The notes: generated by a model from the sequence alone, not told the origin. Positions 25,472 to 33,448 are shown, counted from the first letter of the stretch. The stretch: 64,000 nt of DNA from Streptomyces sp. NBC_01306 (GCF_026340465.1 NZ_JAPEPC010000001.1:310001-374000), one strand, 5' to 3'. Program-made: numbers and translations.

Positions 25472-26716
25472 TCACCTGCGTGTGGCGCCTGCTGCCCGGC
25501 GCTTCCTCCTGGTGTGGGTGCGGTCGGTGGTCCAGGCGAGCGCGGCGATGACGGGGAAGGCCGCCGCGGTGAGGGTGACCGCATGCCAGTTACCCAAGTG
25601 GTAGGCAAGGGTGCCGAGTTGGGAGCCGGTGGCGCCGCCGATGAAGAAGGTGGCGATGTAGACGCTGGTGATCCGGGCGCGGGCGTCCGCGTCGAGTTGG
25701 TAGATGGTGTGCTGTCCGAAGATCAGGGAGCACTGCACGGCACAGTCCAGGAGGACTGCGGCGGCGGCGAGGACGAGGATCTGGTGGGCGGCAAGACCGG
25801 CCCAGATGAGGGCGGCGGAGGCGAGCAGGCAGGTCACGGGGGTGAGCCGGTGGGCGAGCCCTCGGTCGGCGAGGCGGCCCGCGAGAGGGGCTACGAGCGC
25901 GCCGGCGGCGCCGACGAGAGCGAACAGGCCGACCTGGAGCTGGGAGTAGTTGTACGGCGCAGTGGTCAGGACGTAGGAGATGGTCGTCCAGAACGCGCTG
26001 AAGGCGGCGAACATGCAGGCGTGGTAGGAGGACCGGCGGCGCAGCTGCGGGTGCACGCGGATCAGGCGGGCCGTGGAACGCAGCAGCGCGGTGTAGGAAT
26101 CGGTGCTGGTGGGGGCCCGGTGGGGCAGCGCGCGGCGCAGGACAAGGGCCAGGATCGCCATCAGGGCGGCGGAGACCAGGTAGACCGTGCGCCAGCCCGC
26201 GACGTCCGCGAGCAGGCTGCCGACGGTGCGGGAGAGCAGGATTCCGGCGAGCAGTCCGCTCATGACCTTGCCCACCACGGCGCCGCGCAGGTGATCGGGT
26301 GCGAGGTCGGCGGCGTAGGGGACGAGGACCTGCGCGACGACGGAGGTGGCGCCCGCGACGAGCGCGGCGATGAGCAGGACGGTGAAGGTGGGGGCGAGGC
26401 CGCCGGCGGCCATGGCCAGGGCCGTGACGGTGAGCAGGACGGAGACCAGACGGGAGTTCTCGATGCGGTCGCCGAGGGGGACCAGGAACACCATCCCGGC
26501 GGCGTAGCCGAGCTGGGTCAGGGTGATCAGCAGGCCGGCGGTCGAGTCCTGGAGCTGGAAGGTCCGGCGCAGCGTCTCCAGGAGCGGCTGGGCGTAGTAG
26601 AGGTTGGCCGCGGTCAGCCCGCAGGAAGTGGCCAGGAGTGCGACCAGCCAGCCGGGCAGGGCTATCTGTCGCGCGTTTGACTCCGGTGTGGCACGGGCGG
26701 CTGCGGGCACGGGCAT
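25472..26716 (-). CDS. MFS transporter (drug/metabolite efflux type)
   Basis: Twelve-segment major facilitator transporter of 414 residues. Visible features are LATSCGLTAANLYYAQPLLETL at helix 1, the loop 2-3 motif LVPLGDRIENSRLVS (a variant of GxLaDrxGrk), VAQVLVPYAADLAPDHLRGAVVGKVMSGLLAGILLSRTVG in helices 4-5, and a second half starting after the SYHACMFAAFSAFWTTISYVL segment. Members of this branch export drugs or sugars. The ATG at 26716 is chosen for its GGAG at good spacing; the upstream frame is unlike the family. It is divergent from a MarR gene with two palindromes between them, so it is probably derepressed by a MarR ligand. Confidence 0.88.
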   Translation of the reverse strand: MPVPAAARATPESNARQIALPGWLVALLATSCGLTAANLYYAQPLLETLRRTFQLQDSTAGLLITLTQLGYAAGMVFLVPLGDRIENSRLVSVLLTVTALAMAAGGLAPTFTVLLIAALVAGATSVVAQVLVPYAADLAPDHLRGAVVGKVMSGLLAGILLSRTVGSLLADVAGWRTVYLVSAALMAILALVLRRALPHRAPTSTDSYTALLRSTARLIRVHPQLRRRSSYHACMFAAFSAFWTTISYVLTTAPYNYSQLQVGLFALVGAAGALVAPLAGRLADRGLAHRLTPVTCLLASAALIWAGLAAHQILVLAAAAVLLDCAVQCSLIFGQHTIYQLDADARARITSVYIATFFIGGATGSQLGTLAYHLGNWHAVTLTAAAFPVIAALAWTTDRTHTRRKRRAAGATRR

Positions 26717-26846
26717 GGTCTGTCTCCGGATACGGACGTGGGGTGGGACGGAAGCCGAGTCGACTCCACGGATCGGCCGGCCCAGGACCTGCGGCCCGGG
26801 CCTGAAACGGACACCTCGATCGCTCAAGCGATCAGCCAACCGGCAT

Positions 26847-26882
26847 GGAATCAGGATTCCATATTGAACTTTGATTCAATAT
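26847..26882. promoter_or_regulatory. MarR-type operators between MFS and MarR genes
   Basis: Two adjacent palindromes: GGAATC-AG-GATTCC (26847-26860) and ATATTGAA-N6-TTCAATAT (26861-26882). The second is a perfect 8-bp inverted repeat, unusually AT-rich for this genome, ending 26 bp before the MarR start. It is a good autoregulatory operator that would also cover the MFS promoter. Confidence 0.75.
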
Positions 26883-26908
26883 AGAACCCGACAAGTACAG
26901 TGTCAAAC

Positions 26909-27352
26909 ATGAAGAACTCGGGCGACCCGCTACCTCAGGGGATCGAAATCGGTGCACTGTCCAGGATCATTCGGCAACACTTCGCCGACCGGATCGAGCA
27001 GGTCATCCACCCTCTGGGGCTCACCCTCGGGCAGTGGACGGTGCTGCGGGAGCTGAAGCGGACACCCGGCGCCTCCGCTTCAGAGCTCGCGCGCGCCGCG
27101 GTCCACACGCCGCAGGCCGTCAGCCGTCTCGTCCGGACCCTGCAGGAGGAGGGACTGGTGGAGCGCTCCCCGGCCCGGGGCCGGGTGGTGGACAACCATC
27201 TCACCGCCAAGGGACACAAGGTGATGGATGAGACCTTCATCCAGATTGAGGCCCGACTGGCTCCGGCACTGGAGAAGTTCGACAGGGCCAACACCGAGGA
27301 GTTCCGCCGGCTGTCCCATCTCCTCATCAAAGCCCTGGAAGACCCGGCCTGA
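26909..27352 (+). CDS. MarR-family regulator
   Basis: Winged-helix repressor of 147 residues. It has the expected layout: a dimerisation helix (ALSRIIRQHFADRIEQVIHPLGLTLGQWTVLREL), recognition region ASELARAAVHTPQAVSRLVRTLQEEGLVERSPA, wing GRVVDNHLTAKGHKVMDE, and a C-terminal dimer helix. The ATG at 26909 is used; a GTG at 26900 is equally in frame. It sits 192 bp from the divergent MFS exporter and shares the palindromic region with it, the standard arrangement for a ligand-induced efflux switch. No other nearby gene looks like a target. Confidence 0.87.
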   Translation: MKNSGDPLPQGIEIGALSRIIRQHFADRIEQVIHPLGLTLGQWTVLRELKRTPGASASELARAAVHTPQAVSRLVRTLQEEGLVERSPARGRVVDNHLTAKGHKVMDETFIQIEARLAPALEKFDRANTEEFRRLSHLLIKALEDPA

Positions 27353-27437
27353 GCCAGATACCCGGGGCCCAGGGGCGAGCGGGCCGGGCTGCTGCGCCAA
27401 CAGTTGGCAGAGAGCACGGCGGAGCAGCGCCCGGTGT

Positions 27438-27560
27438 CTACGCCCTGATCTTGCCCTGGAGGTCGGCGAAGACGATGACGTGGGAGTCCCCGTGGCGGTC
27501 CTCGGTGTACTCGCCGGGCAGCACCGCAAGGCCTTCAGGAACGGCTGCGGAGGGCCGCAT
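27438..27560 (-). CDS. Possible small ORF or gene remnant
   Basis: A 40-residue frame ending LPGEYTEDRHGDSHVIVFADLQGKIRA looks protein-like by composition but overlaps the 3' end of the immunity-like gene in another frame. It could be the tail of a deleted gene, or show that the neighbour is frameshifted near its end. I cannot tell which. Confidence 0.2.
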   Translation of the reverse strand: MRPSAAVPEGLAVLPGEYTEDRHGDSHVIVFADLQGKIRA

Positions 27561-28083
27561 CCAGATCGCGGAGCAGTTCGCCGACGCGCCCTCCGCCAGA
27601 AGGTGCTGCGGGATAGCGGTTGAGCACGTCAACGACGACTGGTGTCGCGCGCCGGAGAGCTTGCTCAATATGATCAGCCCCGACATCTCGGTCATCGCCC
27701 GCCATGAGTTCGGCCGCTCTCGCTGCGTGGGCCGCTGCCCCCAGAATGTGCTTGACCTGGTGAGCGTCGGCCAGCGGATGCAAATACGCGGCGGAGGCCG
27801 CGCACATCGCTGCTCGCGCTGCATTGCCCGCGACCGCGGTGCCTGCATCTCGGGCCGCCTTGTGCGCCGCCCACCCACTGTCGCGCAGTGACTTCCCGCG
27901 TTCACCACCTCTGGCGAACGTCCACGCGGCGTCGATCGCGTCGCGAGGTCGCGAGTCGGCCGGGTGTGCTCTCTCAAAGAGTTCCAAGACCTCCTGCGCG
28001 CTCTCCGCCGCATAATGGGCGACCCCACGCAGGTCCTGCTTGCTCAGAACGATCTCGCTGCTTTCGTTGGCCACGAGGTGCAT
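27535..28083 (-). CDS. Putative immunity protein (Imm-5-like), orphan
   Basis: Soluble Ala-rich helical protein of 182 residues. Segments such as LSKQDLRGVAHYAAESAQEVLELFERAHPADSRPRDAIDAAWTFARGGERGKSLRDSGWAAHKAARDAG and YLHPLADAHQVKHILGAAAHAARAAELMAG match my memory of a streptomycete family labelled putative immunity protein, sometimes mislabelled exonuclease SbcC. Start at ATG 28083; GTG 28074 is an alternative. No toxin (Rhs, LXG or similar) is adjacent. Codon use is less GC3-rich than the neighbours, consistent with acquisition. It lies in the gene-poor tract next to the tRNA. Confidence 0.5.
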   Translation of the reverse strand: MHLVANESSEIVLSKQDLRGVAHYAAESAQEVLELFERAHPADSRPRDAIDAAWTFARGGERGKSLRDSGWAAHKAARDAGTAVAGNAARAAMCAASAAYLHPLADAHQVKHILGAAAHAARAAELMAGDDRDVGADHIEQALRRATPVVVDVLNRYPAAPSGGGRVGELLRDLDAALRSRS

Positions 28084-28485
28084 CCTCGTCCACCACACTG
28101 GCACGACTCGACCCCGAGCTGAGGCCAAGCCCCGGACCGGAACGCCAACGCGAGGACAGCCACGGTCAATTCACCGAACGGGTGCGGAGAAGCCGGCAGA
28201 ACTGCTCGGCTGACCTTGCTCAACAGCGCTCGTGAGAAGTCGTGAGACGACGCCCCACACAAGCGATCACGGGCCCGGAGGCCGGCAACTCGGGTTGCCA
28301 CTCACGAAAAGGCAGCCGCTCCCGTCGAGGCCGTGCTCACCCCCGACGACGTTCGGCACCGGCGCCTTGCGCGCGCTTGCGGCGCGCCTTCGGAGACCTG
28401 TCGCAGACCGGTACGCGACGAGCACTTCTGAGCGGGGTCGGTGCTGGAAACGGAGCGGAAGCCACCGTGCCAGTCCCTGACTCGG

Positions 28486-28507
28486 CTAGGTCCTGTCCGG
28501 CGGATCA
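28486..28507. mobile_element. Possible solo end of an IS5-type element
   Basis: CTAG followed by GTCCTGTCCGGCGGATCA resembles terminal repeats of streptomycete IS5-family elements. No matching inverted copy or transposase is visible, so this would be a relic. Confidence 0.25.
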
Positions 28508-28538
28508 TATGGCTGCCGGGGTGGGACGGGAGTCGGGG

Positions 28539-28569
28539 TTGACCTCAAGTCGGGTTGACCTTCTAGGTT
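28539..28569 (+). promoter_or_regulatory. MerR/SoxR-like promoter
   Basis: TTGACC-N19-TAGGTT has the long 19-bp spacer typical of MerR-family-activated promoters, and the spacer holds TCAAGT-CGG-GTTGA. The first 12 bases (TTGACCTCAAGT) are identical to the promoter at 30447. It lies 38 bp before the 28608 start. Confidence 0.6.
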
Positions 28570-28607
28570 CGGGTGCGCCGATGTCGACGTACCTGAGAGG
28601 AACGGCC

Positions 28608-28916
28608 ATGAGGACGCTGGTGTTGGGAAGGACGCCCGCCAGGGTGACGGAGGTGCTGGCCACGCTGCGTGCGGACGGTTTCGACGCGGAGGGAGTGAGC
28701 ACCGACGAGGAGGCCCGGAAGCTGTTGGAGACCGAGGAGTTCGGGATGCTGATCATTGGCGGGGGTGTGGAGCCGGACTCCCGTGCAGCGATCAAGGAGT
28801 TCGCGGCGGAGCACCAGGTGCGGCGGGTGATCGACGGCGCGCTGACGGAGCCGTTCGACGCCTACGTGCGGCGGGAGTTCGAGCCGCTGATCCGGGAGGT
28901 CGCCTCCAAGGGGTGA
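28608..28916 (+). CDS. Small receiver-like protein lacking the phosphorylation Asp
   Basis: Cytosolic protein of 102 residues with the alternating strand/helix pattern of a CheY-like receiver: TLVLGRTPARVTEVLATLRADGFDAEGVSTDEEARKLLETEEFGMLIIGGG. Where a receiver would have the phospho-accepting Asp (LIILD), this protein reads LIIGGG, so it is probably a pseudo-receiver or merely a similar Rossmann-like fold. The C-terminus (RRVIDGALTEPFDAYVRREFEPLIREV) is helical. The ATG has GAGAGG 8 nt ahead. It is monocistronic and transcribed from the MerR/SoxR-like promoter, hinting at a stress or redox role. Function unknown. Confidence 0.6.
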   Translation: MRTLVLGRTPARVTEVLATLRADGFDAEGVSTDEEARKLLETEEFGMLIIGGGVEPDSRAAIKEFAAEHQVRRVIDGALTEPFDAYVRREFEPLIREVASKG

Positions 28917-29122
28917 CGACCATGGTCCGCCCGGGCCTTGATCGAGGCGGCCCCCTTCACTCGCACAGCACCAGCGCAGGCCCGACCTGGCGAAGCATTC
29001 GCGGCTGTCACCGACACTGACAACTTCCCGCTACGACCGCAGGCCATTGCGCAGGTTCTGATAGCCGGAACTACCAGCACGCACACACCGAGCATGGTGC
29101 ATGACCGACTTGCCCACCTCGA

Positions 29123-29920
29123 CTACCCGAGGCCGCCGTTGCTCTGGAGGAGCTGACCGTTGATCCATCCGCCCTCTGCCGAGCAGAGAAACGAGACGAG
29201 ATTCGCGCAGTCCTGCGGCACACCGAGGCGTCCCAGGGGCGTGAAGCGGATCAGGTCCGCCTTCTGGTCCTCAGTCATCCACCCGGTGTCGGTCGGTCCG
29301 GGATTGATCGCGTTGCAGGTCACTCCCAGGTGGGCGAGCTCACGGGCGGCGGCCAACGTGATCCGGTCCATCGCCCCCTTGCTTGCCCCGTACGGGAGGT
29401 TGCCTGCGGTGTGGTCGCTGGTCAGGCTGACGATGCGCCCGCTGCCATGCTGTCCGCGAAACCGCAGCCCGTACTCCCGGAGCAGCAGCCAGGTTGCCCG
29501 TGCATTGACCGCGAAGTGCAGGTCGAAGCTCTCCACCGTGGTGTCCAGCAAGCCGGAGTCGACCGACTCGCAATGGCAGAGCACCAGCGCGGTGACGTTG
29601 CCCAGCTCACGCTCGACGCTGTCGAAGAGCTGAGCCGGCACGGCCGGGTCGCTCAGGTCCGCCTCGGCCGCAAGCGTTCGCGCCCCATGGGACGCCACCT
29701 TCTTCCGCAGCTCTTCGGGCGCACCCCGCTCGATGCCCCACTGCATGCGCGCGTCATACGGAGTCCAGTACGTGAACGCCACGTCCCAGCCGGCCCGGGC
29801 CAGATTCAGCGTCACGGACGCCGCGATCCCCGCCGAACGTCCCGCCCCCGTGACCAAGGCAAGCGGGCGCCCCGCCTCTCCCTCGTCCTGTCGGCTCCCC
29901 ACGCGGCTCTCACCAGTCAT
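29123..29920 (-). CDS. Short-chain dehydrogenase/reductase (SDR)
   Basis: Classical SDR of 265 residues with an NAD(P) motif TGAGRSAGIAASVTLNLARAGWDVAFTYW (TGxxxxxGI), the DLSDP turn, and GRIVSLTSDHTAGNLPYGASKGAMDRITLAAARELAHLGVTCNAINPGPTDTGWM. This contains the catalytic Ser (SLTS), Tyr and Lys (YGASK). The C-terminus FLCSAEGGWINGQLLQSNGG is typical of 3-oxoacyl-ACP-reductase-like members. The ATG at 29920 is chosen for GAGG 5 nt upstream; an ATG 9 bp earlier is possible. It resembles SDRs annotated as modifying antibiotics or acting as FabG paralogues, but the substrate is unknown. It is the first gene left of the tRNA. Confidence 0.87.
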   Translation of the reverse strand: MTGESRVGSRQDEGEAGRPLALVTGAGRSAGIAASVTLNLARAGWDVAFTYWTPYDARMQWGIERGAPEELRKKVASHGARTLAAEADLSDPAVPAQLFDSVERELGNVTALVLCHCESVDSGLLDTTVESFDLHFAVNARATWLLLREYGLRFRGQHGSGRIVSLTSDHTAGNLPYGASKGAMDRITLAAARELAHLGVTCNAINPGPTDTGWMTEDQKADLIRFTPLGRLGVPQDCANLVSFLCSAEGGWINGQLLQSNGGLG

Positions 29921-30223
29921 GATCCTCATCCTGGCGGGCCGCCCGTCACATGGCACCCGATTTTCCCGGGCCGTGCCACGCTCACACTCCTCCACCACAA
30001 GGCACGCAAGACACAGGTCAGACAGGTATTCAGGCAGTTCCAACACCCGACTCCACACCCGGACATACACAAATCACGGCCGCCGGCGCAACGCTCTCCG
30101 TACACCTCAGCGCTCTCGCCTCAGCGTCTCCGCGCACCGCGCTCGCTGCCGAGCCCCATCGTCATGATCCGGTGACGCCGGTCAAGGAGACCGGTCCCCA
30201 ATTTGTCCCAGAAAATGGCCGAA
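29921..30223. other. Gene-free stretch between SDR and tRNA
   Basis: No gene or convincing promoter is seen here. I looked for a second copy of the tRNA 3' end that would mark an attachment site and found none. Confidence 0.4.
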
Positions 30224-30253
30224 GGCCGGTTTCGGATTGCTCCGAAACCGGCC
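30224..30253 (-). terminator. tRNA-Pro terminator
   Basis: A perfect 12-bp stem (GGCCGGTTTCGG) with a 6-nt loop lies about 20 bp beyond the tRNA 3' end, followed in the direction of transcription by a short T-rich stretch. Confidence 0.8.
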
Positions 30254-30274
30254 CTCACCTACGACTCTCACGAG

Positions 30275-30348
<74 letters not shown>

Positions 30349-30446
30349 GTGCCCGATCCGGCCCGGGGCTTCCCCGGCCGAACGCGCACCGAAACGATAC
30401 CGCACTTCAGCCGGTGGTCACGAACGCGTTTCCCCGGCCGTTGCGC

Positions 30447-30477
30447 TTGACCTCAAGTGCGCTTGATGTTGGATCGT
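30447..30477 (+). promoter_or_regulatory. MerR/SoxR-like promoter of the transketolase pair
   Basis: TTGACC-N19-GATCGT with the dyad TCAAG-TGCG-CTTGA inside the spacer. It shares TTGACCTCAAGT with the promoter at 28539. A start point 7-8 bp after the -10 would fall at the ATG 30485, giving a leaderless mRNA. Confidence 0.6.
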
Positions 30478-30484
30478 CCGCTGT

Positions 30485-31165
30485 ATGGAAACGGACACAG
30501 ACCTGAACAGGCTGATGGCCCTCATGACGGGCGACGAGAAGCACGGACCTGCCGCGACCTCGACCCTGGACGCGCTCTGGGTGCTGTACGACCGGGTGCT
30601 GCGGGTCACGCCGCAGACCGTCTCGGACCCGGGGCGGGACCGCTTCCTCCTGTCCAAGGGGCACGGGCCCATGGCGTACTACGCGGTCCTGGCGGCGAAG
30701 GGGTTCTTCCCCGCTGAGCTGCTGACGGGCTTCGGCTCGTACGACTCCCCGCTCGGCCACCACCCCGACCGGCTGCTGGTGCCCGGTGCCGAGATCGGCA
30801 GCGGGTCGCTCGGGCACGGGCTGCCGCTCGGCGTGGGCACGGTGCTCGGGCTGCGGGCGCAGCGGCTCACCGCGCCGCGGGTGTGGGTGCTGATCGGCGA
30901 CGCCGAGCTGGACGAGGGCTCGGTGCACGAGGCCGTCGCCTATGCCGGGCCCGCCGGCCTTGAGCAGCTGCACACCGTGGTGATCGACAACGCCTCCGCC
31001 AGCTACGGCGCCCCCGGTGGGATCGCGGCCCGTTTCGAAGCGGGCGGGTGGTCGGTCGAGACCGTCGACGGGCGGGACCACGAGCAGTTGTACGCCGCCT
31101 TCACCGCACCGCATCCGGGCCGGCCGCACGCCGTGGTCGCCCGGGTCGAGCCCAAGAACGCCTGA
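30485..31165 (+). CDS. Transketolase, N-terminal (thiamine-diphosphate pyrophosphate-binding) subunit
   Basis: N-terminal half of a split transketolase-like enzyme, 226 residues. It carries FLLSKGHGPMAYYAVLA (the KGHG motif), GSGSLGHGLPLGVGTVLGLRAQ and the ThDP/Mg motif GDAELDEGSVHEAVAYAGPAGLEQLHTVVIDN, with GDA instead of the usual GDG. It needs the C-terminal subunit encoded 26 bp downstream to form the active site. No ribosome site precedes the ATG and the predicted promoter fits a leaderless transcript. Split transketolases often serve special sugar or secondary pathways rather than the central pentose cycle. The MerR/SoxR-like promoter suggests stress-linked demand, perhaps for NADPH or pentose phosphate flux. 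Confidence 0.85.
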   Translation: METDTDLNRLMALMTGDEKHGPAATSTLDALWVLYDRVLRVTPQTVSDPGRDRFLLSKGHGPMAYYAVLAAKGFFPAELLTGFGSYDSPLGHHPDRLLVPGAEIGSGSLGHGLPLGVGTVLGLRAQRLTAPRVWVLIGDAELDEGSVHEAVAYAGPAGLEQLHTVVIDNASASYGAPGGIAARFEAGGWSVETVDGRDHEQLYAAFTAPHPGRPHAVVARVEPKNA

Positions 31166-31191
31166 GCCGGACCAGCCGAGAGGGATTTGTC

Positions 31192-32109
31192 ATGGACAAC
31201 ATGCGTGAGCGCTTCGCCGCCACCACGTCGCGGCTGCTGGACGAGGACCCGCGGCTCGCCGTCGTACTGGCCGAGATCACCCGCGACGGATTCGCCGACG
31301 CGGCACGCGCCCACCCCGGCCGGGTGGTCAATGTGGGGATCCGGGAGCAGCTGCTGATCGGTGCCGCCGCCGGGATGGCACTGACCGGGATGCGCCCCGT
31401 GGTGCACACCTTCGCCAGCTTCCTGGTCGAGCGCCCCTTCGAGCAGGTCAAGCTGGACCTCGGGCACCAGGGTGTGGGGGCCGTGCTGGTCAGCGCCGGA
31501 GGGTCGTACGACTGGCCGGCCGGCGGTTTCACCCACATGTCGCCCGGCGATGTGGCGCTCCTCGACACGCTCGACGGCTGGACCGTGCACGTACCCGGCC
31601 ATCCCGACGAGGCGGAGGCCCTGCTGCGCCGGGCCGTGCGCGGGGACGACCGGGTGTACGTACGGCTGTCGGTGCAGGCCAATCAGCGGCCGCGGCCGGT
31701 CACCGGAGGCGGGTTCCACACCGTGCGGGAGGGCCACGGCGGGGTGGTGGTGGCGGTCGGGCCGCTCCTGGACGCCGTCCTGGAGGCGACGGAGGGCATG
31801 GATGTCACCGTGCTGTACGCGACGACCGTACGGCCCTTCGACGGCGCGGCCCTCCGCTGGGCCACCGACGCCCCCGACCGGGCCGATGTGGTGCTGGTCG
31901 AGCCGTATCTGGCCGGCACCTCGACGGCCGCGGCGAACGACGCCCTGGCCGACCGGCCGCACCGGGTGCTGGGCCTCGGGGTCGGCAGGAAGGAGCTGCG
32001 GCGGTACGGGCAGATCGAGGAGCATGTCGCAGCGCACGGCCTGGACGCCGCCTCGCTGCACCGGAGCATCACCGGATTCCTGGCCGGGACGTCCCGGCCG
32101 CAGGTCTGA
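31192..32109 (+). CDS. Transketolase, C-terminal (pyrimidine-binding plus C) subunit
   Basis: C-terminal half of the split transketolase, 305 residues. The pyrimidine-binding domain has RVVNVGIREQLLIGAAAGMALTGMRPVVHTFASFLVERPFEQVKLDLG, including the catalytic Glu in IREQ that activates ThDP. Then come GSYDWPAGGFTHMSPGDVALLDTLDGWTVHVPGHPDEAEALLRRAV and the C-terminal regulatory domain with DVTVLYATTVRPFDGAAL and VVLVEPYLAGTSTAA. Size and motif order match the stand-alone C-subunit group. A GAGAGG lies ahead of the ATG. It is co-transcribed with the N-subunit. The 3' end faces the oxidoreductase across a 14-bp tandem repeat. Confidence 0.87.
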   Translation: MDNMRERFAATTSRLLDEDPRLAVVLAEITRDGFADAARAHPGRVVNVGIREQLLIGAAAGMALTGMRPVVHTFASFLVERPFEQVKLDLGHQGVGAVLVSAGGSYDWPAGGFTHMSPGDVALLDTLDGWTVHVPGHPDEAEALLRRAVRGDDRVYVRLSVQANQRPRPVTGGGFHTVREGHGGVVVAVGPLLDAVLEATEGMDVTVLYATTVRPFDGAALRWATDAPDRADVVLVEPYLAGTSTAAANDALADRPHRVLGLGVGRKELRRYGQIEEHVAAHGLDAASLHRSITGFLAGTSRPQV

Positions 32110-32121
32110 GCCCCGCAAGCC

Positions 32122-32199
32122 GGGACGCGGACGCCGGGCCGCTAACGCCAGGCCACGGACTCCGGGCCGCGGACTCCGGGCCGCGAGCGCCGGGCCGCG
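32122..32199. repeat. Tandem repeat, 14-bp unit, 5.6 copies
   Basis: Units GGGACGCGGACGCC, GGGCCGCTAACGCC, AGGCCACGGACTCC, GGGCCGCGGACTCC and GGGCCGCGAGCGCC plus a partial copy fill most of the gap between the convergent transketolase and Gfo/Idh genes. Confidence 0.85.
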
Positions 32200-32243
32200 C
32201 GTCAAGGGGTCGGAGCCCGCGAGCGACGGCCCCGCACCCCCGG

Positions 32244-33434
32244 TCACCCCCTGCGCTGCTGGCCACGCTCGAAGTAGTCGGCGAGCGCCGGGTCGAGCGG
32301 GGGCACCCGGCGCGGGGTGCCGCCGTCCCGGAGCGAGTCCGTGGCCCGCACCCCGGCGGCCACCGCCATCCGGGCGGCGACCGGTGAGGTGTCGGTGCGG
32401 CCGCCCTCGCGTACGAACCGCAGGAACTCGTCCATGAGCAACGGGTCGGCGCCGCCGTGGCCCGCCTCGTCCTGCGCGTCCGGGACGGCGTGGATCTCGT
32501 CGGCGTCCTCGCGGTACACGGAGCGGCGGGTGTTCCAGACCTTCACCTGGTTGCCCGGCCCGTCGCCGAAGTTCTCCAGGCGGCCCGCGTCGCCGATGAC
32601 GGTGTAGTTGCGCCAGTAGTCGGGGGTGAAGTGGCACTGCTGGTAGGCGGCCAGCACACCGTTGTCCAGGCGCATGTTCAGGAGGGAGACGTCCTCGATG
32701 TCGATGACGGGGTTGAGGGCGCGCTGGGTGTGCGGCGGCCAGTGTCCGTCCTTGGTGTACCAGTCGGCGGCCTTGGGCTCACCGGGCTCGCGGCGGTGCG
32801 GGTTGTCGCCGTAGACCATCAGGTCGCCCATGGCCTGGACGTCGCGTGCGTAACCGCCTGCCAGCCAGTGCAGTACGTCGATGTCGTGTGCGGCCTTCTG
32901 GAGCAGCAGTCCGGTGGTGTACTTCCGTTCGGCGTGCCAGTCCTTGAAGTACCAGTCGCCGCCGTAGCCGACGAAGTGCCGGACCCAGACGGTCTTGACC
33001 TCGCCGATCGTGCCGGCGGCGATGAGGTCGCGCATCAGCCGGACGACCGGCATATGGCGCATGTTGTGGCCGATGTAGAGACGGGTGCCGGTCTCGTACG
33101 CGGTGCGCAGGATCTCGTCGCACCGCTCGACCGTGATGTCGAGGGGCTTCTCCACGAAGACCGGTTTGCCCGCACGCAGCGCTTCGCAGGCCAGCTCGGC
33201 GTGGGTGTGGTCGGGGGTGACGACCAGGACCGCGTCGATGTCCGGGTCGTCGAGGACCGTGCGGTGGGCGGAGGTGATGAGTGCGCCGGGGAAGGCCGTG
33301 GCCGCCTCCGTACGGGCGGCCGGGTCGGGGTCGGCGAGTGCGGTGACGCGCGAGCCGGCTCCGGGGCGGTGGGCGGTGCGGGCGATGCTGCCGCGCAGGC
33401 CGTAGCCGAGGACGCCGATACGGAGGTCGGACAT
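32244..33434 (-). CDS. Gfo/Idh/MocA-family oxidoreductase
   Basis: NAD(P)-dependent sugar or inositol-type oxidoreductase of 396 residues. The Rossmann motif is IGVLGYGLRGSIA (residues 5-17). Then come VLVVTPDHTHAELACEALRAGKPVFVEKPLDI with the conserved EKP lysine, YIGHNMRHMPVVRLMRD, and a C-terminal substrate domain with LLLQKAAHDIDVLHWLAGG where the catalytic Asp/His lie. Family members oxidise or epimerise sugars and uronates and also include glycosidases and unsaturated-uronate enzymes. As the last gene of the leftward transport operon it probably processes an imported sugar released by the PL8 lyase arm. It begins 138 bp after the beta-helix gene, with a tandem repeat in the gap. Confidence 0.88.
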   Translation of the reverse strand: MSDLRIGVLGYGLRGSIARTAHRPGAGSRVTALADPDPAARTEAATAFPGALITSAHRTVLDDPDIDAVLVVTPDHTHAELACEALRAGKPVFVEKPLDITVERCDEILRTAYETGTRLYIGHNMRHMPVVRLMRDLIAAGTIGEVKTVWVRHFVGYGGDWYFKDWHAERKYTTGLLLQKAAHDIDVLHWLAGGYARDVQAMGDLMVYGDNPHRREPGEPKAADWYTKDGHWPPHTQRALNPVIDIEDVSLLNMRLDNGVLAAYQQCHFTPDYWRNYTVIGDAGRLENFGDGPGNQVKVWNTRRSVYREDADEIHAVPDAQDEAGHGGADPLLMDEFLRFVREGGRTDTSPVAARMAVAAGVRATDSLRDGGTPRRVPPLDPALADYFERGQQRRG

Positions 33435-33448
33435 GGGGCTTCCTTCAC

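Larger units (their letters stand above)
28084..28607. other. Gene-free stretch with a possible IS end and a MerR-type promoter
   Basis: No gene is supported in these 524 bases. Short frames have no recognisable content. Two signals stand out: an IS-terminus-like sequence at 28486-28507 and a 19-bp-spaced promoter at 28539-28569 driving the 28608 gene. The overall impression is of decayed DNA. Confidence 0.45.

Noticed and set aside
28938..29156. 72-codon plus-strand frame between the pseudo-receiver gene and the SDR
   Set aside because: No ribosome site, no recognisable domain, and it runs into the SDR 3' end; may be a remnant but not supportable as a gene.
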